In this document: positions 1 through 8,900 of the stretch, in pieces
Numbering within the stretch: the first letter of the stretch is position 1
Layout of the letters: each line of letters begins with the position of its first letter
From: RUG11241 sp964560085
Lineage (GTDB): Bacteria; Bacillota_I; Bacilli_A; RF39; UBA660
DNA length: 25,215 nucleotides
NCBI GenBank assembly: GCA_964560085.1
Contig: CAZLKF010000012.1
Span: 1-25,215 of the forward strand
Reading direction: 5' to 3'
Notes under the pieces: generated by a model
Database searches by the model: none
Told to the model about the DNA's origin: nothing
What the model saw: only the letters and a program-made list of their open reading frames with translations
Made by a program: the position numbers and the translations under genes

Positions 1-72
1 ATTAGCTCAGCTGGCTAGAGCACCTGCCCTGCACGCAGGGGGTCAAGGGTTCGAATCCCTTATCCTCCACCA
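1..72 (+). tRNA. tRNA-Ala (anticodon UGC), 5' end cut by window
   Basis: The sequence begins inside the acceptor stem, about 5 bases short of the 5' end. The D-arm (5-21), anticodon stem CCTGC/GCAGG (23-27 and 35-39), T-stem AAGGG/CCCTT (45-49 and 57-61), T-loop TTCGAAT and an encoded CCA (70-72) are all present. The anticodon TGC is at 30-32. The 3' acceptor strand ATCCTCC puts a T at tRNA position 70, consistent with the G3:U70 pair that marks alanine tRNAs, although the partner base lies outside the window. The base before the anticodon (position 29, tRNA position 33) is C, where U is nearly universal. It is followed directly by a terminator. Confidence 0.93.
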
Positions 73-82
73 AATTGTCATC

Positions 83-110
83 AAATCGTTGATTTTCAAC
101 GATTTTTATT
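83..110 (+). terminator. Rho-independent terminator after tRNA-Ala
   Basis: A 10-bp perfect stem (83-92 with 96-105, AAATCGTTGA/TCAACGATTT) with a 3-base loop is followed by a T-rich tail. It sits 11 bases after the CCA end and would end the tRNA transcript. Confidence 0.85.
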
Positions 111-156
111 TTATATAAAAAAATATAATGATATAATTTATTAAAGAGATATTAAA

Positions 157-363
157 ACGAAAAAGTTTAAATATATAATTCCTACAGAAACACATAAGCA
201 AAAAGCAATTGAATATATTGAAGAATTTCATAAGTATAATTCTCCAATAAATGGAACAGGTGGCCTTGATTGATACATAGATAATTATGAAGAATGGTTA
301 TTAAAGTTAGAAAAAGATCGTAATTGTATCCTTATAAATACAAAAAAATGTAAGAATCATTAA
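157..363 (+). pseudogene. Decayed GNAT-type acetyltransferase, N-terminal fragment
   Basis: Reading from an ACG at 157, where an ATG would be expected after the RBS-like AAAGAGAT (143-150), gives a 68-codon frame with one in-frame TGA (271-273) and a TAA at 361-363. The translation includes KAIEYIEEFHKY, NGTGGLD, then the stop, then YIDNYEEWLLKLEKDR. This resembles the start of a GNAT N-acetyltransferase subfamily that has a (S/G)GGLD...YEEWL pattern. The acetyl-CoA-binding C-terminal half is absent. A lost start codon, an internal stop and missing domains all point to a relic. The family assignment is from memory of the pattern and is moderate. The rest of the 111-588 stretch holds no intact gene. 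Confidence 0.5.
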
Positions 364-440
364 TAAGCAAACAAGATTAATAAACGTTCAAGTATAGAAA
401 AAAAACATCTTTGATGTTACAATTGTTATAGGTGTCATGT

Positions 441-577
441 ATGAGTAAGGAAAACAAAATATTTTTATTTAAAGATAGGGAAGATTATGTAAAAAAATAA
501 CTGAAGATGAAATATTTGATGTTACCGGGGAAAAAGTTTCTTTGGTATTGAAGAGGATCAATCATCAAAAAGTATAA
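441..577 (+). pseudogene. Small frameshifted ORF of unknown family
   Basis: An ATG at 441 opens MSKENKIFLFKDREDYVKK and then meets TAA at 498-500, just after a run of seven A (491-497). Shifting frame at that run continues as ITEDEIFDVTGEKVSLVLKR and stops at 575-577. Together the two halves would encode about 45 residues. This looks like a small gene broken by a homopolymer indel, or one needing slippage. No family is recognised. Confidence 0.3.
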
Positions 578-615
578 AAAAAAAACCAATGTTAATAATA
601 AAGAAGAAGGTAAAT

Positions 616-1188
616 ATGCAAAATAAGTACAAATTTTACAAAAGAATGAAAACAATCGAAAAATTTTGTATTGAGAAATTATTTAAAGTAAATGTTACTG
701 GTTTAGAAAATATTCCAGTAACACCATATATTTTGGCGGGTAATCATACATCAATGTTAGATATTCCATTATTAATGGCTTCAATAGATGATCAAATTAA
801 TTTTATGGCGAAAGCGGAATTATTTAGAAATCCTATTTTAAAATGGGTATTAATAAATGCTAAAGCTTTTCCTGTTGAAAGGGAAAAGGTTGATATAAAA
901 GCTATGAAAAACGCTTGTAATGTTATTAAAAGTGGAGAAGTACTTGGAATATTTCCTGAAGGAACAAGAAATAAAGGGCATGAATTATTAGAATTCAAAA
1001 AAGGATGCGAAATCATTGCTATGCGAACTAATACGGTGATAGTACCATTTGGAATATCAGGAACATATAAAATAGGGCATCCAATTAATCTCAATATAGG
1101 TGAACCAATCGAAGCAACAGCCGCTATTGAAGATTCAGATCTATTACGAAACAAAGTTAAAAGATTAATTAAACAGGAGGAAAAATGA
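616..1188 (+). CDS. plsC: 1-acyl-sn-glycerol-3-phosphate acyltransferase (PlsC family)
   Basis: A membrane-associated acyltransferase that adds the second acyl chain to lysophosphatidic acid to make phosphatidic acid. The 190-residue protein has the two hallmark blocks of the family: NHTSMLD (the HX4D catalytic motif, around residue 44) and FPEGTRNK (glycerol-3-phosphate binding, around residue 116), with a VERE block between them. ATG 616 is preferred over the in-frame ATG at 589 because a GAAGAAGG ribosome site (603-610) lies 5 bases before it and family alignment begins there. The stop codon overlaps the start of the next gene as ATGA, so the two are translationally coupled. The length is at the short end for the family, as is usual for minimal PlsC proteins of low-GC Gram-positives. 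Confidence 0.9.
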   Translation: MQNKYKFYKRMKTIEKFCIEKLFKVNVTGLENIPVTPYILAGNHTSMLDIPLLMASIDDQINFMAKAELFRNPILKWVLINAKAFPVEREKVDIKAMKNACNVIKSGEVLGIFPEGTRNKGHELLEFKKGCEIIAMRTNTVIVPFGISGTYKIGHPINLNIGEPIEATAAIEDSDLLRNKVKRLIKQEEK

Positions 1189-1697
1189 TATATTTATTAT
1201 GCTTAAAAATATTTTTAGTTCGTATTGTTGATGTTTCATTAGGAACATTTAGGACAATTTTAACTGTTAAAGGTAAGTACGTATTTTCTAGCTTAGTTGG
1301 CTTTGTTGAAGTTTTAGTTTGGTTTTTGATAGTTAGAGAGGCCTTAAACACTGAAGAATCAAGCATTTTGATTGCAATATCTTATTCATTGGGTTTTGCT
1401 ACAGGAACATTCATTGGTGGACAATTATCAAAGAGGTTTATAAAAATACCTGTTTCAATTCAAATAATAACAAGTGGAAATATTGAAGAAATGCTAAAAA
1501 CATTGAAACAACATAAATATGGTTGCTCAGTTCTTGATATTGAAGGATATGATGCAACTGTTGCCAAAAAAATGATAATTGTAGAAACAATTAATAAGAG
1601 AACAGATGAACTTACATCTTTAATTAACAAAATTGATCCTAAAGCTTTTGTTGTTGTCAATGAAACAAAATATATTCAAAATGGTTATTTCAAATAA
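1185..1697 (+). CDS. UPF0316 membrane protein (DUF5698-DUF2179)
   Basis: A 170-residue protein with an N-terminal membrane part of about three helices (residues 1-80, including VEVLVWFLIVREAL and YSLGFATGTFIGG) and a soluble C-terminal domain (about 95-165) of the DUF2179 type. That architecture defines the UPF0316 family, which is widespread in Firmicutes and has no established function. DUF2179 domains also cap YitT-like membrane proteins, and a ligand-sensing role has been proposed for them; here that is only inference. The start codon overlaps the plsC stop by 4 bases, so the pair forms an operon. The stop codon lies inside the following terminator stem. Confidence 0.8.
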   Translation: MIYLLCLKIFLVRIVDVSLGTFRTILTVKGKYVFSSLVGFVEVLVWFLIVREALNTEESSILIAISYSLGFATGTFIGGQLSKRFIKIPVSIQIITSGNIEEMLKTLKQHKYGCSVLDIEGYDATVAKKMIIVETINKRTDELTSLINKIDPKAFVVVNETKYIQNGYFK

Positions 1698-1717
1698 GTC
1701 GCAAGACTTATTTTTTT
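1692..1717 (+). terminator. Terminator of the plsC-UPF0316 operon
   Basis: Stem AAATAAGTC (1692-1700) and GACTTATTT (1705-1713) with loop GCAA, followed by T's. The TAA stop (1695-1697) is part of the 5' arm. Confidence 0.9.
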
Positions 1718-1754
1718 GTCGACATTAATGAAGTCTAAAAGTAAGCCACCTAAA

Positions 1755-1760
1755 TATAAT
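1755..1760 (+). promoter_or_regulatory. -10 box for the P-type ATPase gene
   Basis: A consensus TATAAT lies 20 bases before the start codon, after the previous terminator. No good -35 box is visible at 16-18 bp spacing (AGTCTA at 1732-1737). The RBS AGGAGG (1766-1771) follows immediately, so the transcript would have a very short leader. Confidence 0.4.
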
Positions 1761-1779
1761 TACATAGGAGGTTTAGTTG

Positions 1780-4347
1780 ATGAAATATAATGGTTTAACA
1801 GAAGAACAAGTATTAGAAAAAAGAAATGAATATGGTTCTAATAATTTAGGAAGTTATAAAAAAGAAAATATTTTGAAACTTTTTATAACTTCTTTAGGTG
1901 ATCCAATCATAAAAATACTAATTATTGCCCTTGGAATAAAAATTATATTATTTCTCGACAATTTTGATTGGTATGAAACAGTCGGAATTGCCATTGCTAT
2001 CTTCATTGCTTCTCTTATATCAACTTTATCAGAATATGGTAGCGAAAATGCTTTTAAAAAATTAGTTGATCAAGCTTCAAAACTAAAATGTCGCGTCATT
2101 AGAGGGGGAAATGTAGGCGAAATATCAACTGATGATATTGTTGTTGATGATATAGTTGTACTTGAAGCAGGAGACAAAATTCCTGCCGATGGTATCATAA
2201 TTTCAGGAAATATAGCAGTAGACGAATCGGCAATCAATGGTGAAAGCCATGAAAAATGGAAAGAAATGAATAAAATAATCTATCGCGGAACGATTGTTGT
2301 TTCGGGTTCAGCATATGCTAAAATTACTAAAGTTGGAAATAACACTACTTATGGCAAACTAGCATCTGAATTAAAAACAAAACAAATTATGACACCATTA
2401 AAACTGCGCTTACAAAAGTTGGCAACCCAATTAAGTAGGATAGGATACATATTAGCAACATTAGTTGCTATTGCTTATCTTTTTTCTGCTCTTGTTATTT
2501 CTAATAATTTTAATTTTAGTTTAATTTTAAAAGATATTACTAATGTTCCCAATTTGATTGGGCATATTTTATATGCGTTGACTCTGGCAGTAACAGTTAT
2601 TATTGTCGCGGTTCCTGAAGGATTACCAATGATGATAACATTAGTTTTATCATCAAATATGAAAAAAATGATTAAATCTAATGTTTTAGTTCGAAAAATG
2701 AACGGCATTGAAACAGCTGGTAATATCAATATGCTTTTTACTGATAAAACGGGAACCATTACAACGGGAAATTTAGTTGTCGAAAGTATTTATGATGGTG
2801 ATCTAAATGAATATAAAGATTATGATAAAATCAAGGAAAATAATCGATACAATAAATTAATTATAAAATCACTTGGTGATAATAACAGATGTACTTTTAA
2901 TGACAAATTATTAGGTGGAAACATGACTGATAAATCGTTATTTAAATTTATTGAATATCAAAAACTAAATTTGGAAGTTAAAGATTTAAAAGAATTTGAT
3001 AGTAAAAATAAGTATTCATGTATTTTAGCTAATAATGAATTAATTATTAAAGGAACTCATGAGTATCTTTTAGATAAATGTTTTAAATATTATGATTCAA
3101 AAGGCGAGATCAAAACCTTATTTAATAAAAGAAAAATAAGAGAAAAAATTGAGTCATTAACTAACAATGGTTCTAGAATAATAGTGGCTGCAATTGCTGA
3201 AAATGCAAATAATATAGATGAAGTTAACAACTTAATACTAGTTGGAATAATTAATATTAAAGATGAAATCAAAGCAAACACTAGAGAAGTTGTTGAAAAA
3301 TTAGATAGAGCAGGAATTAATACTGTTATGATAACTGGAGATAACAAAAATACAGCATATTATGTAGGAAAGCAAATTGGTTTAATAGAAAATAATCAAG
3401 AAATTGTAACAAGTAGCGAATTAAATAAATATTCAGACGAAGAACTATATGATAAAATTGACAGAATAAAAGTTATTGCAAGAGCATTGCCAACAGATAA
3501 AAGTAGATTAGTAAAAATAGCCCAGAAAAAAGGTTATGTCGTGGGTATGACTGGTGATGGTGTAAATGATGCTCCAGCCTTAAAAATAGCTGATGTTGGC
3601 TTTTCGATGGGAAATGGAGTAGAAATTGCTAAGGAAGCAAGCGATATTGTGATTCTTGATAATAATTTAGCATCAATTGCAAAATCTGTTTTATATGGCA
3701 GAACGACATTTAAAAATATCCGAAAATTCTTGATGTTTCAACTAACAATAAATATATGTGCTATAACTTTATCGGTTATTTCTCCTTTCATCGGAATTGA
3801 AATGCCAGTAACAGTTATGCAAATGTTATGGATTAATATGATTATGGATACTTTAGCAGGCCTTGCATTTTCTTTTGAGCAACCTCGCGATGTTTACATG
3901 GAAGAATTACCATTAAAGAAGGAAAGTGACATTATTAGCTCATATATGAAAAATCAAATAATTTCATCGTCAATCTATATAACCTTATTATTATTTTTAT
4001 TTTTAAAATTGCCAATAACAAATAAGATATTTCCTAATTATGATACATTGATGACAGGTTTCTTTACATTGTTAATTTTTATTTCGATTTTTAACGCTTT
4101 TAATATTAGAACTCATCGTTTAAATATTTGGTCTGACATATTTAAAAACAAATTATTTTTAATTATCATTTCTTTTATCATTATTATGCAAATAATTATA
4201 ATCTATTATGGTGGTATTCTTTTTCGAACAGTATCAATAAATTGTTTACAGATGATAATAGTTACATTATTAGCACTTTCAGTTATTCCTTTTGACTTTA
4301 TTAGAAAGATAATTTTAAAAAAACAAAATAATAACATTGGAGTTTAA
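1780..4347 (+). CDS. Calcium-type P-ATPase (P2B/PMCA-like)
   Basis: An 855-residue ATP-driven cation pump of the P-type family, most like plasma-membrane calcium ATPases, which export Ca2+ from the cytoplasm. Landmarks: membrane helices in about residues 35-85, an actuator loop with NGES (153-156, where TGES is usual), helix 4 with VPEGLP (278-283), the phosphorylated aspartate D322 in DKTGTIT, MITGDN, and the hinge TGDGVNDAP (591-599). Helix 6 carries WINMIMD (684-690), whose Asn and Asp match the calcium-site pattern of P2B pumps. Four more helices follow to the C-terminus. ATG 1780 is chosen over TTG 1777 because of AGGAGG at 1766-1771. The substrate is inferred from motifs. Mn2+ or other cations are possible. 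No regulatory C-terminal tail is present. Confidence 0.9.
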   Translation: MKYNGLTEEQVLEKRNEYGSNNLGSYKKENILKLFITSLGDPIIKILIIALGIKIILFLDNFDWYETVGIAIAIFIASLISTLSEYGSENAFKKLVDQASKLKCRVIRGGNVGEISTDDIVVDDIVVLEAGDKIPADGIIISGNIAVDESAINGESHEKWKEMNKIIYRGTIVVSGSAYAKITKVGNNTTYGKLASELKTKQIMTPLKLRLQKLATQLSRIGYILATLVAIAYLFSALVISNNFNFSLILKDITNVPNLIGHILYALTLAVTVIIVAVPEGLPMMITLVLSSNMKKMIKSNVLVRKMNGIETAGNINMLFTDKTGTITTGNLVVESIYDGDLNEYKDYDKIKENNRYNKLIIKSLGDNNRCTFNDKLLGGNMTDKSLFKFIEYQKLNLEVKDLKEFDSKNKYSCILANNELIIKGTHEYLLDKCFKYYDSKGEIKTLFNKRKIREKIESLTNNGSRIIVAAIAENANNIDEVNNLILVGIINIKDEIKANTREVVEKLDRAGINTVMITGDNKNTAYYVGKQIGLIENNQEIVTSSELNKYSDEELYDKIDRIKVIARALPTDKSRLVKIAQKKGYVVGMTGDGVNDAPALKIADVGFSMGNGVEIAKEASDIVILDNNLASIAKSVLYGRTTFKNIRKFLMFQLTINICAITLSVISPFIGIEMPVTVMQMLWINMIMDTLAGLAFSFEQPRDVYMEELPLKKESDIISSYMKNQIISSSIYITLLLFLFLKLPITNKIFPNYDTLMTGFFTLLIFISIFNAFNIRTHRLNIWSDIFKNKLFLIIISFIIIMQIIIIYYGGILFRTVSINCLQMIIVTLLALSVIPFDFIRKIILKKQNNNIGV

Positions 4348-4404
4348 CAAATCAATTGAAAAGGATAATTAATTATGCTAAAATTAAATATGGGATGTGA
4401 TCAA

Positions 4405-4926
4405 ATGGAAAAATATGTACCTGATATATATGTGAAAAGCATTTATGATATCGACTATGATAGTCTGTTTAATCGTGGAATAAAATGCATTCTATTTGAT
4501 TTAGATAATACTTTAGTTCCTCCTCATATAAAAGAAGCATCTAAAAAATTGACGGATTTTATAGAAGAATTAAGGAATACTAAATTTCACTTAATAATCT
4601 ACTCTAATAGCGGCCATAAACGTGTAAATAACTTTCAAAAGCAACTTGAAATGGAAGCATTTTATTTTGTAAAAAAACCATACAAAGGTAAAATCAACAT
4701 AATTATGAAGAAATACAATTATAATCAAAGTGAGATTGCTATTGTTGGAGATCAGCTATTAACAGATATTGTTTTTGGCAATAAAGTGGGGATTACAACA
4801 ATCTTAGTCAATCAAATAAGTACCCATGATGGATTATTCACTAAGATTAATCGTTTTCGTGAAAAAAGAATATTGAAAAAATTATATAAAAATAATCTTT
4901 TTGCAAAAGGAAAATATTATGAGTAA
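4405..4926 (+). CDS. yqeG: YqeG family HAD-IIIA phosphatase
   Basis: A 173-residue soluble phosphatase of the haloacid dehalogenase superfamily. Motif I is DLDNTL, motif II is the serine in IIYSNSG, motif III the lysine in KKPYKGK, and motif IV GDQLLTD. YqeG-type enzymes are usually encoded just before the ribosome-assembly GTPase gene yqeH, as here. The physiological substrate is not settled. ATG 4405 is preferred to 4375 and 4390 because GGATGTGATC (4393-4402) matches the anti-Shine-Dalgarno sequence at 9 of 10 bases with good spacing, and homologues begin near MEKYVPDIYV. ATG 4375, with AAGGAT at 4361-4366, is the alternative and would add 10 residues. The 3' end overlaps yqeH by 8 bases. 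Confidence 0.85.
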   Translation: MEKYVPDIYVKSIYDIDYDSLFNRGIKCILFDLDNTLVPPHIKEASKKLTDFIEELRNTKFHLIIYSNSGHKRVNNFQKQLEMEAFYFVKKPYKGKINIIMKKYNYNQSEIAIVGDQLLTDIVFGNKVGITTILVNQISTHDGLFTKINRFREKRILKKLYKNNLFAKGKYYE

Positions 4927-5890
4927 ATGTGAAGGCTGTGGTGTTGCTCTTCAAAATACCGATAAAATGGGAATTGGCTATGTTGCTAACTTAGATAGTA
5001 ATATTTGCGAAAGATGTTTTCGAATAATTCACTATAATGATTATAAACGTATTGATAAAGATAATGAATCAATTAGTGAAATATTAAGTTGCATCAAAAA
5101 AGAAGATTTGGTAGTGTTAATTATTGATATTCTAAATATTCCACAAAATTTAGATATTATTAAAAATAATATTAAAAGCAATATTTTGTTAGTTATTTCA
5201 AAACAAGATTTATTGATGAATGAAATATATGAACCTAAATTTTTAGAAATCGTGAATAATTTAGATATCAAATTTATTGATAAAGTATTAGTGAGTGCTA
5301 ATAAAAACTATAATTTAGATTTGTTGATGACAAAGATAAAAAATCATAAAAAGTCATCTAATGTTTATTTTATTGGTTATAGTAATAGTGGAAAATCAAC
5401 TTTAATTAATAAAATTATTTATAATTATACAAATATTGAAAAAAGCATTACAACTAGTCTTTTGCCGTCAACAACCTTGGATACGATTGATATAAAATTA
5501 GACGAAGATTTTCATATTATTGATACTCCTGGTTTGCTAGAAAGTGGAAGCATGCTTGATTTAGTAGATAAAGTTTATCTATCAAAATTAATGCCAAGAA
5601 AAACAATAAATCCTCGTATTTATCAAATAAAAAAAGAGCAAATTCTTAATATTGAAGACTTAGTATCAATTAAAATTACGCCTTTAAATGACTTGATTTT
5701 TTATGTTTCCAATGATTTAAGTATTACAAGAGAATTTAAAAAAGAAATTGAAGGTCAAGAAATAAAAATGAATGCTAATGAAGATTTAGTGATAACAGGA
5801 CTCGGATTTATAAAATTCAAAAGGAAAACAAAAATAACTTTGAATTTAAAATATAATGTCAAAGTTTATACAAGAAAAACAATAATGTGA
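4919..5890 (+). CDS. yqeH: Circularly permuted ribosome-biogenesis GTPase YqeH
   Basis: A 323-residue GTPase that assists 30S ribosomal subunit assembly. The N-terminus has a four-cysteine zinc finger (C4, C7, C30, C33). The GTPase motifs appear in permuted order, as in the YqeH/YlqF group: the G4-like SKQD (94-97) comes before the P-loop GYSNSGKST (153-161), followed by the TT of TTSLLPSTT and DTPGL. The C-terminal part is the RNA- or peptide-binding region. ATG 4919 is chosen over TTG 4901 because AAAAGGA (4905-4911) lies 7 bases upstream and the protein then begins MSKCEGCG as in homologues. The gene overlaps yqeG by 8 bases. The nadD, yqeK and aroE genes that follow yqeH in B. subtilis are not here. 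Confidence 0.93.
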   Translation: MSKCEGCGVALQNTDKMGIGYVANLDSNICERCFRIIHYNDYKRIDKDNESISEILSCIKKEDLVVLIIDILNIPQNLDIIKNNIKSNILLVISKQDLLMNEIYEPKFLEIVNNLDIKFIDKVLVSANKNYNLDLLMTKIKNHKKSSNVYFIGYSNSGKSTLINKIIYNYTNIEKSITTSLLPSTTLDTIDIKLDEDFHIIDTPGLLESGSMLDLVDKVYLSKLMPRKTINPRIYQIKKEQILNIEDLVSIKITPLNDLIFYVSNDLSITREFKKEIEGQEIKMNANEDLVITGLGFIKFKRKTKITLNLKYNVKVYTRKTIM

Positions 5891-5910
5891 TACATAGTGT
5901 CACATTTTTT
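5885..5910 (+). terminator. Terminator of the yqeG-yqeH operon
   Basis: A 9-bp stem with one G-U pair (5885-5893 with 5897-5905) and loop ATA is followed by T's. The TGA stop of yqeH (5888-5890) lies in the 5' arm. Confidence 0.85.
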
Positions 5911-5935
5911 GTATGATTTTATCTGTCTATTCTTA

Positions 5936-5964
5936 TTGAAAAAGGGTCTTATAGATGTTATAAT
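5936..5964 (+). promoter_or_regulatory. SigA-type promoter for the pyruvate:ferredoxin oxidoreductase gene
   Basis: TTGAAA (5936-5941) and consensus TATAAT (5959-5964) are separated by 17 bp. Transcription would start near 5971, just before the RBS AAGGAAGTGA (5980-5989). Confidence 0.8.
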
Positions 5965-5993
5965 TGAAATGTTAATAATAAGGAAGTGAATTT

Positions 5994-8900
5994 ATGAAAA
6001 TAGTTACAGTCGATGGGAATGAAGCTTGCAGTAATACAGCATATATGTTTACAGAAGTAGCAGGCATTTACCCAATAACTCCAGCAAGTCCTATGGCAGA
6101 ACATGTTGATGAATGGAGTAATAAAGGTGTTTTAAATATTTTTAATGATAAAGTTAAAGTTGTCGAAATGCAAAGTGAAGCAGGGGCAGCAGGAATGGTT
6201 CATGGTTCTTTACAAGCAGGGCTTTTGACAACAACATTTACAGCTAGTCAAGGCTTGCTTTTAATGATTCCAAATATGTATAAAATAGCGGGCGAAATGC
6301 TACCTTGTGTTATTCATGTTGCGGCTCGTTCCTTAGCAACCCATGCCTTGAGTATTTTTGGTGATCATCAAGATGTCTATGCAGCTCGTCAAACTGGTTT
6401 TGCAATGTTAGCATCTTCTTCTGTACAAGATGCTGCTTTTTTGGCAGCTGTTGCTCATTTGGCAGCTATAAAGGGTAGTATACCTTTTATGCATTTTTAT
6501 GATGGCTTTAGAACCAGTCATGAATTGCACAAAATAAATATTTTAGAACTAAATGATATTAAGAATTTAGTTGATTATGATCAAATAAAAAAATTCCGAA
6601 ATAAAGCTTTACAAATAGGAAAACCAATTACAAGAGGAACAGCCGAAAATGACGATGTTTATTTTCAAGCAACTGAAGTTAGAAATCCATACTATGACAA
6701 TATTGTCGAAGTAACTAATGATTATATGGAAAAAATCAACAAAGTAACAAAAAGCGATTATAAACCATTTAATTACTATGGAAGTTCTAATGCAACCAAC
6801 GTAATTGTTGCGATGGGTTCAGTTTGTGAAACAATTAAAGAAACAATCGATGATTTAAGCAAAAAAGGTTATGAAATTGGGTTGATTGAAGTTCATCTTT
6901 ATCGTCCTTTTTCGACTAAATATTTGAAAAAAGTATTACCTAAAACAGTTAAAAAAATTGCCGTATTAGATCGGACAAAAGAGTTTGGAAGTATAGGTGA
7001 ACCTTTATATTTAGATGTCTTAGCAGCTTTGAATGATTTGCATTTAGAAATATATGGTGGAAGATATGGCTTGTCAAGTAAAAATACAACACCCGGGCAA
7101 ATAAAAGCTGTTTATGACTTTTTGAATGATAAACCGCATCACAATTTTACAATTGGTATCACTGATGATACGACTAATTTGAGTTTGAAAATTGATGAAT
7201 CTTATAAAATTGGTAATTCTCATGAATTATTACTATATGGTTATGGTAGTGATGGAATGGTTAGTGCTGCCAAAATGCTAATGACGCTTATCGGCTCAGA
7301 GACAGATAATATTGTTCAAGGATATTTTCAATATGATTCCAAAAAATCTGGTGGAGTTACTGTTGGACATTTAAGATTTAATAAGGAAAAGATTAGATCT
7401 ACTTATTATGTTGAAAATCCAGAACTTGTAATGGTTACTAAAGATAGTTATTTAAAAGATTTTGATACTATTTCAAAAATAAAAGAAAATGGAATTTTTA
7501 TCTTGAATACTATTCGCTCTGAGAAAGAGATAGTTGAGTATTTGAATGATGAATTTAAGAAAATTATTGTTGATCGAAAAATAAAATTTTACATTATTAA
7601 TGCCTATGAATTAGCTAGAAAAGTTGGTTTGAAAAATAAAATAAGCATGATTATGGCTAGTACTATCTTTGAACTTACTAACATTGTTGAACACGATGAA
7701 GGAATTAATGCTTTAAAGGAAAGTGTCAAAAAGAAGTTCATGAAAAAAGGCGAAAATGTTATAAAAGCTAATATTGACGCTATTGATTTGACAAAAGATT
7801 ACTTAAAAAAGATTGATATTCAGGAAGTAAAAATGATTATTGATGAAGAGAATTCTTATGAAAATATTGTTCAAGCAATTGAACATCGAAAAGGAGATTC
7901 CTTGCCAACTTCGGCTTTTGCCAAAAATCCTGATGGCACATTTATAGTTGATTTAAAAGATATTGCCAAAAAAGGAATCAGTGATGTTGTACCGAAGTGG
8001 GTACCAAGTAGTTGTATTCAATGTAATCAATGCGCATTTGTTTGTCCTCACAGCGTAATTCGCCCATTTTTGTTGAGTGCCGAGGAATATGAAAAAGCTC
8101 CTAATTATATAAAAGATCGTGCTCTAAAAGCTATGGGTAAAGGTAATATGTATTTCATCATTAGTATTTCCATCATGAATTGTACTGGATGCGGCTTATG
8201 TATGAAAACATGTCCTTCAAAGCAAAACTCAAAAGCTTTAGTAAGTACAAGTCTAATCGAAGAATATAAAAATAATGAGCAAAAAGTATTTGATTATTTA
8301 AATAAAAATATTACTGAAAAAGATGAATATCCTGTTAATAGTGTCAAGGGAAGTCAATTTAAAAAACCAAAATTTTCTTTTTGTGGTGCTTGCGCTGGAT
8401 GCGGTGAAACATCATATATAAAAGTTTTAACCCAATTATTTGGTGAGCATATGATGATAGCTAATGCAACTGGATGCTCTTCAATTTATGGTGGTGGATT
8501 GCCAGTTTTACCATATACAATTCCTTGGAGTAACTCATTGTTTGAGGATAATGCCGAATATGGATATGGAATGTTAATCGGCAGTCAAACAATTAGAAAT
8601 CGTATTGCTTCAATTATGCAAAACAATTTAAATAGTAAAAATAAAGAGCATTTTAAACGCTGGTTAGATAATTTTAATAATTATGAAATAACAAAAGAAG
8701 TAGCTAGAAGTATTGACTATTCAGCTTGTAAAGAACTGGAAGAATTGAAAGAATATATTCCATATCGCTCAATTTGGACCATTGGTGGTGATGGTTGGGC
8801 TTATGATATAGGATATGGCGGAATTGATCATGTTCTAGCAAGTAATGATGATGTTAATATTTTAGTGCTTGATAGTCAAGTATATTCTAATACTGGCGGA

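Noticed and set aside
271..273. TGA read as tryptophan (mycoplasma code)
   Set aside because: All intact genes use TGG for Trp and several, such as deoC, yqeH and plsC, end with TGA, so this TGA is a true stop in a relic.
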